This document shows positions 35,246 to 43,438 of a DNA stretch of 64,000 bases, piece by piece. Each line of letters opens with the position of its first letter. The first letter of the stretch is position 1. This stretch comes from Desulfobacteraceae bacterium (GTDB lineage Bacteria > Desulfobacterota > Desulfobacteria > Desulfobacterales > Desulfosalsimonadaceae): contig JABZFM010000024.1 of assembly GCA_014237465.1 (NCBI GenBank), positions 1 to 64,000 on the forward strand. The letters run 5' to 3'. A model generated the notes under the pieces. That model made no database searches, was not told where the DNA came from, and saw only the letters and a list, made by a program, of their open reading frames with translations. The position numbers were made by a program, and so were the translations under genes.

Positions 35246-35769
35246 GACAAAATCTCCTCTTCCGGTTCATTTTTTTCAATATCCACCAGAATATCCCCGG
35301 GCATGACCTTATCCCCTTCAGCGACATTTACTTTTTGAACTGTCCCGTTAAACGGCGCAACCAGGGTGGTCTCCATTTTCATGGCGGAAACAATGACAAC
35401 CGCCTGCCCTTTTTCAACGACATCTCCTTCACCAACCGCAACGGCTATGACAACCGCCGGCATTGGCGGCGTGACTTCCGTAAGGTCCGATCCCGGCCCT
35501 TTTTTCCTTGTTTTGTTTTGTTCAAGCAGGTCCGCATCCTGCACGAAATAGGATTTCCCCTTGATCGCGATAATTTTTCCATCGCCCTGATCACTCACAT
35601 AGACATTTACCCCCTGACCATTAACAGACAAGTGAATGCAGTGGTCATTTACCGTCGTATAGCTGACGTCAAACGCATTTTTCCCGATAACGGCCGTGAA
35701 TTTTTCCTCTTCGTCATTTTCCACTTCCACGGGAAGGGTCTCTTCATTGATTTTAAGCCTGTATTCCAC
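35242..35769 (-). CDS. Biotin carboxyl carrier protein of an acyl-CoA carboxylase
   Basis: A 175-residue carrier. The C-terminal biotinyl domain (~95-170) has the attachment lysine in SAMKMETTL, and a basic linker with a Pro/Ala hinge precedes it. I chose a GTG start at 35769 because AAGGAG lies 8 nt upstream and the encoded protein then begins at VEYRLKINEE; the open frame upstream has no plausible start. The free-standing carrier means the alpha chain of the carboxylase is split into two genes, unlike AtuF or LiuD, which fuse carboxylase and carrier. Confidence 0.88.
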   Translation of the reverse strand: MEYRLKINEETLPVEVENDEEEKFTAVIGKNAFDVSYTTVNDHCIHLSVNGQGVNVYVSDQGDGKIIAIKGKSYFVQDADLLEQNKTRKKGPGSDLTEVTPPMPAVVIAVAVGEGDVVEKGQAVVIVSAMKMETTLVAPFNGTVQKVNVAEGDKVMPGDILVDIEKNEPEEEILS

Positions 35770-35801
35770 TGAAATCTCCTTTATATTGCTTATCAGGGTG
35801 T

Positions 35802-37295
35802 TTACCCCCCTTGCCGCCAGTTCCCCAAAGTCTGCCAAGGCGTCGGAATTGCATCTTCTGCTGAAGCCACTCTCTTCGCCTTTCGGTTGCTGCACATTTC
35901 ATCAACAACAAAGGCGATCCGGGCAAGGTCGGCATCGGACATGTCCGGCTTCCAGTCTGAAAAATGGGTTTCAATAAAATCCGTAAAGACTTCACCTTGG
36001 ACAAAGGGCTCTGATTGTAAGACGTCAATTAAAAAATCAATGGGCGTTTTGACCCCCAGCACAATATAACTCTTTAATGCCTTTATCATTTTATTAATGG
36101 CGTGTTCCCGGGTTTGGGCGTGAACAATCAGTTTTGAAAGGATCGGATCATAATCCACCGGCACCTCAAAACCGGAATATACCCCGCAGTCATTGCGAAT
36201 ACCCGGTCCGGTGGGTTCCTTCAGAAATGTTATTGTCCCGGGTGACGGGAAAAAGTCGTTTTCCGGATCTTCGGCATAAATCCGGCATTCAATGGAATGG
36301 CCGCGGCCTGCAATATCCTCCTGCGAAATTGTCAGTTCTTGCCCGTAAGCGATCTCCAGTTGTAGTCGGACCAGATCAACCCCGGTGATCATTTCCGTTA
36401 CCGGGTGCTCCACCTGGAGACGGGTATTGACCTCCAGAAAATAAAAATTGTTGTTTTCATCCAGCAAAAATTCAACGGTTCCCGCGTTTACATATCCCGA
36501 GGCTCGGGCAGCCGTTACCGCTGCCTTGCCCATTTCCTCCCTGAGCGCCGGGGTCAGCACCGAAGACGGGGTTTCTTCAATGATCTTCTGGTGCCTTCTT
36601 TGCACCGAGCACTCCCTTTCAAGCAGATGAATGGTATTTCCAAACTTATCCGCAAGTACCTGAAACTCGATATGGCGGGCTTTTGTGAAAAACTTTTCCA
36701 GATAGATTTCACCGTTGCCGAATGCATTGACTGCTTCCCGGGAGGCCGCGCTGCAGGCATCGGCCATCTCTTCAGATGAATTAACGATCCGAATTCCCTT
36801 TCCACCGCCGCCGGCCGTGGCTTTAATGAGCACCGGGTAGCCCACCTTTTCGGCTTCGACGATCATGACATCTGCGTCTGCTTCCGTACTGGTCAGCCCG
36901 GGTGTAACCGGAACTCCGCTGTTCACCATAATTTTTCTGGACGTTATTTTATCCCCTAAATCCTTAATTACCTTTGCCGGAGGACCGATAAAAACAACGC
37001 TCTGCTGTTCACATTTTTCAACAAACTCGCTGTTTTCAGCAAGAAAACCGTAACCCGGATGAATGGCTTCCGCGCCGGTCGTTTTTGCGGCGTCGATGAT
37101 TTTATCCATATGGAGATAACTTTGGGACGGTTCGGAAGGCCCCAGGTAAACCGCTTCATCGGCGGCAAGAACATGCATTGCTTTTTTATCCGCATCCGAA
37201 TAAACCGCCACTGTTTTAACACCCATATCCCGGCATGTATTGATCACCCGAAGTGCGATTTCACCTCTGTTTGCGACGAGTATTTTTTTAAACAT
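35802..37295 (-). CDS. Biotin carboxylase subunit of an acyl-CoA carboxylase
   Basis: A 497-residue ATP-grasp enzyme that carboxylates biotin with bicarbonate and ATP. Motifs are KILVANRGEIALRV at the N-terminus, the glycine loop KATAGGGGKGIRIV (~159-172), HIEFQVLAD and ERECSVQRRHQKIIEE. The C-terminal ~45 residues after the standard domain are not familiar. The ATG at 37295 has AAGGAA upstream and is preferred to a TTG six bases earlier. It works with the adjacent carrier and carboxyltransferase. The acyl-CoA substrate is set by the latter. Confidence 0.93.
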   Translation of the reverse strand: MFKKILVANRGEIALRVINTCRDMGVKTVAVYSDADKKAMHVLAADEAVYLGPSEPSQSYLHMDKIIDAAKTTGAEAIHPGYGFLAENSEFVEKCEQQSVVFIGPPAKVIKDLGDKITSRKIMVNSGVPVTPGLTSTEADADVMIVEAEKVGYPVLIKATAGGGGKGIRIVNSSEEMADACSAASREAVNAFGNGEIYLEKFFTKARHIEFQVLADKFGNTIHLLERECSVQRRHQKIIEETPSSVLTPALREEMGKAAVTAARASGYVNAGTVEFLLDENNNFYFLEVNTRLQVEHPVTEMITGVDLVRLQLEIAYGQELTISQEDIAGRGHSIECRIYAEDPENDFFPSPGTITFLKEPTGPGIRNDCGVYSGFEVPVDYDPILSKLIVHAQTREHAINKMIKALKSYIVLGVKTPIDFLIDVLQSEPFVQGEVFTDFIETHFSDWKPDMSDADLARIAFVVDEMCSNRKAKRVASAEDAIPTPWQTLGNWRQGG

Positions 37296-37335
37296 TTTCA
37301 ATTTCCTTGATAAGCCTTAAAAAAAAGCAGCTTCA

Positions 37336-37472
37336 GATGACAAAAAAAAATGTTTCACCAACCTTATAAAACTGGCAAGGCGCACAGATTCTGAGGAATG
37401 AGGCGTAGTAAGCTGCTCCGCAGTGACGAAGAATTTGTGCAACACAGAATTTGAACATTTTACGAAGCCATC
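37336..37472. repeat. CAAGGC/AACGCAG hairpin element, copy 4
   Basis: The inner arms GCACAGATTCT and AGAATTTGTGC are bracketed by CAAGGC and AACACAG, with GATGAC at the left end and GCCATC at the right. It lies between the biotin-carboxylase and carboxyltransferase genes and ends 2 bp from the latter's stop. Confidence 0.82.
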
Positions 37473-37474
37473 TT

Positions 37475-39091
37475 TTACATGCGGAAGACGCCGAAACCAT
37501 ACTCATCATCCCTGATCGGGGCGTTGAGCGACGCTGATATGGCAAGCCCCAAAATATCTCTTGTCTTTGCCGGATCGATAATGCCGTCATCCCATAGCTG
37601 GGATGTCGCATAATAAGCGTTGCCTTCCTTTTGTGCGTTTTCAATGACCGGTCCCTTGATAAACTCAACCTCCTCTTTTGTTAGCGGCGCCTGGCCAAGT
37701 CTTGCCCGCTGGTTGTTGGTGATGGTCTCAAGAACACCGGCCGCCTGTTCGCCGCCCATGACGCCGATCTGGGCATTGGGCCACATCCACATGAATCTCG
37801 GTGAATAAGCCCTGCCGCACATGGCGTAGTTTCCGGCCCCGAAAGACGCGCCCACCACAACGGTAAACTTGGGAACTGACGCAGTTGAGACGGCATTCAC
37901 CATTTTATGCCCATCTTTGGTAATCCCGCCGCGTTCATACTGGCTGCCAACGATAAATCCGTTGATATTCTGGAGGAACAAAAGCGGAATTTTTCGCTTG
38001 TCGCACAGCTGAATAAACTGGGTGGCTTTTTTGGCACTGTCTGAAAATAAAATCCCGTTGTTGGCCAAAATGCCCACCGGATACCCGTGAATATGGGCCC
38101 ACCCGGTCACCAGGGTCGAACCAAACATTTCCTTGAATTCCAAAAACTTGCTCCCATCCACAATGCGGGCAATCACTTCCCGGCAGTCATAGGGTTTAGA
38201 CAGATCCGGGCTCACGATCCCATACAATTGCATTGGATCATAAAGGGGTGGTTCCGGTTCCGCCATGGTGAGCTTTGATTTTTCGGTTGCCGGCAGATTT
38301 TTGACAATACTCCGGACAATCTGGATGGCATGGGGGTCATCTTCCGCATAATAATCAGACACTCCGGAATCACTACAATGAAGTTCCGGCCCGCCCAACT
38401 CATTGGCGGTGACTTCTTCTCCGGTAGCTGCCTTGACAAGGGGAGGGCCGCCCAAAAAAATAGCACCGTGTCCTTTTACATGAACAATATCATCACACAT
38501 GGCAGCCCCATACGCACCACCGGCCGTACAGAGGCCCATGACTGCAGCGATCTGGGGAATCCCCATCTTAGAGATCATGGCCTGATTATAAAATAACCGG
38601 CCGCCACCATTAATATCCGGAAACATTTCCGACTGCAGGGGCAGATAACCACCGGCAGAGTCAATCAGAGAAACACTGGGCAGCCGGTTTTCCATAACAA
38701 TGGCCTGACCGCGCAAGCCTTTTTTAGCACTCATGGGATAGGCAGCCCCACCCTTGATAGTGGCGTCATTTATGCCGATCATGCATTCACGGCCTTCAAT
38801 CACCCCGATACCCATTACCAAGCCAGCCTTATGGATTTTGCCGTCATACATACCGCGGGCCGCCAGGGGCGCTATTTCAAGAAACGGTGTATTTTTATCC
38901 AGAAGCAGTTCCAGCTTCTTTTTTGCCGGAATTTTTTCGGATTCTTTCTGCCGGTCCAGGGCCTTTTGCGACCGCTGATTCATGGCAATGTCAAGCTCTT
39001 TGTTCAGGTCTTCAACAAGGGCTGACATATCCTTAAAATTTTTTTGATACTCCTCGGAATTGATATCTATCTTACTTTCAATGACTTCCAT
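37475..39091 (-). CDS. Acyl-CoA carboxylase carboxyltransferase subunit (MccB/AtuC-like)
   Basis: A 538-residue crotonase-fold carboxyltransferase of the methylcrotonyl-/geranyl-CoA carboxylase beta type. It has the acyl-CoA half (INDATIKGGAAYPMS, LIDSAGGYLP) and the biotin half (VVGASFGAGNYAMCGRAYSP ~420-440). The start at 39091 follows GAGGAA. Single-chain beta subunits with this SAGGYLP signature accept beta-methyl-branched enoyl-CoAs in characterised relatives. I cannot tell methylcrotonyl- from geranyl-CoA by eye. Confidence 0.92.
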   Translation of the reverse strand: MEVIESKIDINSEEYQKNFKDMSALVEDLNKELDIAMNQRSQKALDRQKESEKIPAKKKLELLLDKNTPFLEIAPLAARGMYDGKIHKAGLVMGIGVIEGRECMIGINDATIKGGAAYPMSAKKGLRGQAIVMENRLPSVSLIDSAGGYLPLQSEMFPDINGGGRLFYNQAMISKMGIPQIAAVMGLCTAGGAYGAAMCDDIVHVKGHGAIFLGGPPLVKAATGEEVTANELGGPELHCSDSGVSDYYAEDDPHAIQIVRSIVKNLPATEKSKLTMAEPEPPLYDPMQLYGIVSPDLSKPYDCREVIARIVDGSKFLEFKEMFGSTLVTGWAHIHGYPVGILANNGILFSDSAKKATQFIQLCDKRKIPLLFLQNINGFIVGSQYERGGITKDGHKMVNAVSTASVPKFTVVVGASFGAGNYAMCGRAYSPRFMWMWPNAQIGVMGGEQAAGVLETITNNQRARLGQAPLTKEEVEFIKGPVIENAQKEGNAYYATSQLWDDGIIDPAKTRDILGLAISASLNAPIRDDEYGFGVFRM

Positions 39092-39147
39092 GGTGTAGTT
39101 CCTCAATGTCGATCAATTATTTTTAACCACAATACCTGAAACCCGAT

Positions 39148-39795
39148 TCAGGGCTCCTGCTCAACGTTCTTTTGAGAAAGCAACGGACAGTTGGGAGTCT
39201 CCGGCTTTTTTTGTATCAGCTTGAGACAAACTTCAAACATCGGCTCAAATGCATCCATGAGATTTTCCGGCTTTCCCCGCAGCAGCCAGTTAATGACGAT
39301 ATGTTCTAAGGATCCGATCAGGGTAGCTCTCAAATAATAAGGATCAATATCGGCGTAGATCTCGCCGGATTCAACACCTTCCTTGAGGCAGCGGTCTACG
39401 ATTTTCAGATAGTCGCGTATCTCTTTGTGTGCATCCGTATTGATGAATTTCCGGTTATGTTTGAGAATCAGTAATAAAACTGCCGTAAATTCAGGGTGCT
39501 CGCTGTAATATATTAACTGCATATACAGGGTGGCATGCAGCTTATTCACCGCCCCCCGGATCAGCTTTAAATGGAACTCTATGTTTTCAAAGAGTTTTTG
39601 CATGTGTTCCCGGGGAATGGAAAACAACAGGTTCTCCTTGGTACTGAAATACTCGTACACAAATGCATCCGATGCGCCGGCCGCCTTTGCGATCTCTGAA
39701 ATGGTCGCATCCTGAAAGCCTTTTTCGGAAAATATTTTGGTTGCTGCTTCCAGTATCTTACTTTTCCGGGCTTCTGTTTTTTCCGGACCTGTCAT
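39148..39795 (-). CDS. TetR-family regulator of the acyl-CoA operon
   Basis: A 215-residue repressor. The helix-turn-helix is TISEIAKAAGASDAFVYEYFSTKENLL (~30-56), and a helical ligand domain follows. As the first gene of the minus-strand run, 56 bp from the carboxyltransferase start, it probably controls the operon, with an acyl-CoA as likely effector (inference, as for FadR/PsrA-type TetR proteins). AAGGAAG lies before the ATG, and an imperfect palindrome sits in the leader. Confidence 0.88.
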   Translation of the reverse strand: MTGPEKTEARKSKILEAATKIFSEKGFQDATISEIAKAAGASDAFVYEYFSTKENLLFSIPREHMQKLFENIEFHLKLIRGAVNKLHATLYMQLIYYSEHPEFTAVLLLILKHNRKFINTDAHKEIRDYLKIVDRCLKEGVESGEIYADIDPYYLRATLIGSLEHIVINWLLRGKPENLMDAFEPMFEVCLKLIQKKPETPNCPLLSQKNVEQEP

Positions 39796-39805
39796 AAATG
39801 CTTCC

Positions 39806-39823
39806 TTGAAAAATATTATTCAA
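39806..39823. promoter_or_regulatory. Candidate TetR operator
   Basis: TTGAAAAATATTATTCAA is an imperfect 18-bp palindrome 10 bp before the TetR start codon; its arms share TTGAA..AT. Position fits autoregulation, but AT-richness makes chance occurrence likely. Confidence 0.3.
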
Positions 39824-40236
39824 CAGCGATATCGCCTGACTCATTGAAATCGGTTTTAATTTATTAATAATAACATAATAATTTTAAATAATTAAAATTT
39901 AATAAAATAAAATATGATTAAAATTTAAAGTAAAGCTTTTTTTTTGTCAATATTTTTTTTGTACCACTATTTTTTTTACTAAATAATAAATGTTATTCAA
40001 TTATTATTTGTCAAATTTTAAAGTTATAGAAAATAACTTCTTTTTTTACTCCATTATCCGGTACTATAAATCTTTCATAAGCATCAGGCACAAAACTGGT
40101 TTTCATTATCCGTCCCAATCATCCTTATCAAATTGACAGCAAGCCCCCTTTGGCATATATTTAAAATTATCAAACATATTAAAACATCAGCATATCATTT
40201 TTTAGTTTTTAAATGGTTTCAATTCAGGAGGATTTC
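39824..40236. other. AT-rich intergenic region
   Basis: A very AT-rich divergent region between the TetR gene and the TPR protein gene, with long A and T tracts. Promoters for both directions must lie here, but I cannot single out convincing -35/-10 pairs, and I see no RNA gene or repeat. Confidence 0.5.
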
Positions 40237-40737
40237 ATGAAAATATCTTTTTTTATTAAATTAACAGTTATATTTCTGACCATTTGCCTGGTGCCTGCGT
40301 CCGGATTTGGTGAAGACACCAATATTATTTTTAAACATGACAAGACCGGGGTGGCTGATGAAGTCAATAAAATGAAAGACTTTGATTTTGAGCTTCAGGA
40401 GCGGGAAAGAGACCGAATGAAACAGTGGAACATTGAAGACTCCACTGATGCCATGAATGTGGGTGATGTGTATTATGAAAAGGGTGAAACTGAAGATGCA
40501 ATTTTATTCTATCAAATTGCCATCAAAATCGATCCGTCCAACGAAAACGCCCACGAAAAATACATCACTGCCAGACAGATTGAAAAAGCGGAAGCCAGCA
40601 CACACTACCATCAGGCCATGGAGTATTATCGGAAAGGGATGAAGGAAAAAGCAATTGATGAGTTAATCGCTGAAATTAAAGAAAACCCGGACAATGAAGA
40701 GGCCCGCGTTAAGCTTAACGAGATTGAGAGTCAATGA
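40237..40737 (+). CDS. Exported TPR protein
   Basis: A 166-residue protein starting MKISFFIKLTVIFLTICLVP, a clear signal peptide with a probable cleavage near residue 25 (ASGFG). A charged segment follows (FDFELQERERDRMKQW), then two to three TPR units (AMNVGDVYYEKGETEDAILF; later STHYHQAMEYYRKGMKEKAI). AGGAGG lies 7 nt before this ATG, which I prefer to an in-frame ATG at 40213. Probably periplasmic and involved in protein-protein contacts; partner unknown. Its TGA stop is part of the hairpin element that follows. Confidence 0.85.
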   Translation: MKISFFIKLTVIFLTICLVPASGFGEDTNIIFKHDKTGVADEVNKMKDFDFELQERERDRMKQWNIEDSTDAMNVGDVYYEKGETEDAILFYQIAIKIDPSNENAHEKYITARQIEKAEASTHYHQAMEYYRKGMKEKAIDELIAEIKENPDNEEARVKLNEIESQ

Positions 40738-40874
40738 TGGCTTCGTAAAAAGTCCAACTTCTGCGTTGCGCTGCATCCTTCGTTTCTTCATGGTACGATA
40801 AGCACAAATCATCACTCAGGATTTGCGCGCCTTGCCAATTGTATATGAATGGTGAAGCTTTTTTCTTTGCCATC
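40736..40874. repeat. CAAGGC/AACGCAG hairpin element, copy 5 (reverse orientation)
   Basis: GATGGC overlaps the TGA stop of the TPR gene and GCCATC ends at 40874. CTGCGTT (40761-40767) and GCCTTG (40829-40834) are the reverse complements of the conserved core words. It separates convergent genes. Confidence 0.8.
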
Positions 40875-40916
40875 CGAATCTGACTTTTTACGAGAGAGTC
40901 AATAAAATTCGTTTTT

Positions 40917-41876
40917 TTAATCGCCAGACTGCCGGACGGGCTGCCTGCTTGACAAGTAAAAGGACTTTTTAAGCGCATCGCCCGGCTGTTTTTTCCATCG
41001 CCGGTGCATCCAGACCCATTGTTCCGGATGCCGCCGGATCATTTGTTCGCATACGTCTGAACACTTTTGGGTAAAGGTTATAATATCTTTCCCCTTATCA
41101 CCGGTGTCGATATAATATATGGGTTCAAATGATTCTATTTCATAGGTTAGATCTTTTTTTAAATGCATTGCCATGGGAATGAGGGGAACATCCAGCAATC
41201 CGGCAAGTGCGGCAGGACCAATGGGCGTATGCGCTTTGGTGCCGAAAAAATCGACAAAAACGCCTTTGGCCCGGGTATCCTGATCTATCAGTAATGCCAC
41301 CGGAAAACCGTCTTTTATTGCTTTAATGATCCCACGGGTTGCATTGCCCCTTTCGATATTGATATAACCGGCAGCATTTCTCGTATCAACCATGAGCTTA
41401 TTGAGCCTGGGATTTGATAAAGCAGCCCCAACCACATGCGGCTGAAATTTCTTCTGAGCCACCCAGGCGCCCATTAACTCCCAGTTCCCAAAATGACCGG
41501 TCAGCAGCAGAAACCCTTTCTCGTCATTATACGCCTTTTCCAGGTGATGTAAATTTTTCGTCGTAATATACCGGTCAATACCGTTTTTAATATGAATTGG
41601 TATTCTTATGGCGTCCACACCGGTGGTTCCAAAATGAAAAAACACGCCACGAGCGATCCGCCTGATTTCTTTTTCGGATTTTTCATCACCAAACGCCATG
41701 GTTAAATGGCGTATTGCATTTTCACGATGTTCTTTTGCAAGTACATAGAAAACCAGTGCAAACGCCCTTCCCAAAAAAATTCCGGTACGTCGCGGAATCA
41801 CCCGAAAAAAAGCAAACACTGAGACAACAGTGAAATACGCGATATTATGCCTGATAGATTTCTTTAGTTTCATCAT
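40917..41876 (-). CDS. Lipid A biosynthesis acyltransferase (LpxL/HtrB family)
   Basis: A 319-residue inner-membrane enzyme that adds a secondary acyl chain to lipid A precursors. It has an N-terminal hydrophobic helix (~12-30), the HX4E catalytic motif in TGHFGNWEL (H128, E133) and downstream family blocks GFPVALLIDQDTRAKGVFVDF and PEQWVWMHRRWK. The presence of this enzyme indicates a Gram-negative outer membrane. No other lpx gene is adjacent. Two consecutive ATGs at the start cannot be separated. Confidence 0.92.
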   Translation of the reverse strand: MMKLKKSIRHNIAYFTVVSVFAFFRVIPRRTGIFLGRAFALVFYVLAKEHRENAIRHLTMAFGDEKSEKEIRRIARGVFFHFGTTGVDAIRIPIHIKNGIDRYITTKNLHHLEKAYNDEKGFLLLTGHFGNWELMGAWVAQKKFQPHVVGAALSNPRLNKLMVDTRNAAGYINIERGNATRGIIKAIKDGFPVALLIDQDTRAKGVFVDFFGTKAHTPIGPAALAGLLDVPLIPMAMHLKKDLTYEIESFEPIYYIDTGDKGKDIITFTQKCSDVCEQMIRRHPEQWVWMHRRWKKQPGDALKKSFYLSSRQPVRQSGD

Positions 41877-41917
41877 CTACTCGAAAAAAAACCATGAACA
41901 GGAGTATCAATAATTAA

Positions 41918-42055
41918 TTAAAAATGAAGAATCACGATCGGAACCGCCATCAGCACGGCGGACCCAATGCCCAGTCCGGCATGACCGTCATCGTCATTGC
42001 TGTTAGCATCAACGGCAGTCGCCACAAACCCGGCGGTCGCCAGTGTCGCCAGCAC
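41918..42055 (-). CDS. Possible small secreted or membrane protein (45 aa)
   Basis: A GTG-started frame coding 45 residues: a hydrophobic Ala-rich start (VLATLATAGFVATA), the acidic segment DANSNDDDGHAGLG, and a second hydrophobic stretch (SAVLMAVPIVILHF). The region is much more GC-rich than its flanks, which speaks for coding. AAAAGG lies ~9 nt upstream. No homolog comes to mind. It could also be the tail of a decayed gene, since an upstream stop closes the frame. Confidence 0.4.
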   Translation of the reverse strand: MLATLATAGFVATAVDANSNDDDGHAGLGIGSAVLMAVPIVILHF

Positions 42056-42149
42056 AGAAAAAACCTTTTATTTAATATAATTTAAAAAACATAATCGCAA
42101 TATGAAAAAGGCTTGACTTTAACCCCATTACATTTTAAATAAACAAATA

Positions 42150-42160
42150 AACAAATTGTT
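42150..42160. promoter_or_regulatory. Candidate operator of the 42183 TetR gene
   Basis: AACAAATTGTT is a perfect 5-1-5 inverted repeat whose symmetry extends imperfectly to about 17 bp. It lies 23 bp before the regulator's ATG, a usual place for an autoregulatory TetR site. Confidence 0.4.
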
Positions 42161-42182
42161 CATTTATTTAAAAAGAGATGCC

Positions 42183-42773
42183 ATGAAACCCAGAGAAGAC
42201 ATTGAAACCATCTATCAGGTTGCCCTGTCCGCATTTTCGGAATTCGGATACCGGAAAACAACTATGGATGATGTTGCCGGCCGCCTGAATATGACCAAGG
42301 GGAACCTGTATCTGTACGTAAAAAACAAAAAAGACCTGTATCGTAAAACCATTTCCCATGCCCTCATGAAGTGGCAGTCAAAGGTTTTGGAAGCAGTTGA
42401 TAACGAAGCAGATGTTAAGAAAAAATTCTCAATCATGTGCTTTAAAGCCGTTGAATACCTGTCCGAAGATCTTCAGCTCCGGCAGGTTCTAATCCGTGAC
42501 CCGGATATTTTTCCCATGTTTCCGTCAAAAGATCCCTTTTATGACATTAACAGAAATTCGGTGGAACTGATTAAAGCGATTTTAAAACAGGGAATTGCTG
42601 AAAAGGTCTTTCGGGACATCGACCCGGACCGTGTGTCGGAAGTTGTTTTTATGGTCTATAAAATGTTTATCATCCGTATGTATATTAAAACAGAAGACAA
42701 ACTGATCCATGAAATGTTTGAGGACACGGTGGATCTGTTTGCTCATGGATTGTTTGTGAATGAATGGGTTTAG
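42183..42773 (+). CDS. TetR-family transcriptional regulator
   Basis: A 196-residue repressor beginning MKPREDIETIYQVALSAFSE. The HTH is TMDDVAGRLNMTKGNLYLYVKNKKDLYR (~29-56). The start at 42183 fits the family's usual length better than an in-frame codon 27 bases upstream. It precedes the SCP2 and M24 genes on the same strand, with a ~170-bp gap, and may control them or the lipid A acyltransferase. The stop is followed by a short GGAAGGT-rich stretch (42775-42802). Confidence 0.88.
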   Translation: MKPREDIETIYQVALSAFSEFGYRKTTMDDVAGRLNMTKGNLYLYVKNKKDLYRKTISHALMKWQSKVLEAVDNEADVKKKFSIMCFKAVEYLSEDLQLRQVLIRDPDIFPMFPSKDPFYDINRNSVELIKAILKQGIAEKVFRDIDPDRVSEVVFMVYKMFIIRMYIKTEDKLIHEMFEDTVDLFAHGLFVNEWV

Positions 42774-42942
42774 ATGGAAGGTGGAAGGTGGAAGGCGGAA
42801 GAAAAAATCATCCACTTCAATGATTTAAAAATTTTCCGTTGTTTTTACCCTTTGATCATAGGCTGATAACCCGATGATTGACAATATATGAACGATTACA
42901 TCGTTCATCCAATTAACGTACATAATAACAAGGAGGACAACC

Positions 42943-43344
42943 ATGGCCGAAAAAGTCAAATACCTGAGCCCGGAATGGCGGGATGAGGCGGAACGGCGCC
43001 TGACAGCAGAACTGCCGCCGGAAAAAATGAATTTCGTCACCTCATCCATGAGCAATATTTACCGGAATTGCCCGGATGGATCGGAAAAATATCTTTATTT
43101 CAAGTTTGTGGACGGCAAATTTGCAGAAATGCTCATTGGCGAGGGGGAATCACCCAAACCGGAGTTTGCCATTACCGGTAATTATGAAACATTTGCCAAA
43201 ATCACCCGCGGTGAACTCAACGCCCAGAAGGCGTTGATGACCTTAAAGCTCAAACTCAAGGGAAACATGGTCAAAGCGCTCCGGCTGGCATCCCTTGCCG
43301 ACCGATTGAACAAAGTGTTGGCCACGATTCCCACTGATTATTAA
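42943..43344 (+). CDS. SCP2 sterol-carrier-like lipid-binding protein
   Basis: A 133-residue single-domain SCP2 protein. The recognisable part is KYLYFKFVDGKFAEMLIGEG followed by PEFAITGNYETFAKITRGELNAQKALMTLKLKLKGNMVKALRL, the typical end of the fold. It probably binds a lipid or acyl-CoA in a hydrophobic tunnel. AAGGAGG precedes the ATG. It is followed 94 bp later by the M24 gene. A substrate link with the acyl-CoA operon is possible but not shown. Confidence 0.85.
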   Translation: MAEKVKYLSPEWRDEAERRLTAELPPEKMNFVTSSMSNIYRNCPDGSEKYLYFKFVDGKFAEMLIGEGESPKPEFAITGNYETFAKITRGELNAQKALMTLKLKLKGNMVKALRLASLADRLNKVLATIPTDY

Positions 43345-43438
43345 CAATGCCCGAACGGAAACCGCCACTTTTCCCAATTTCTGCGTTGGGAGAAAATTTT
43401 CAGGCTTTCATTCAGACATTTATAAAGGAGATAAAACC

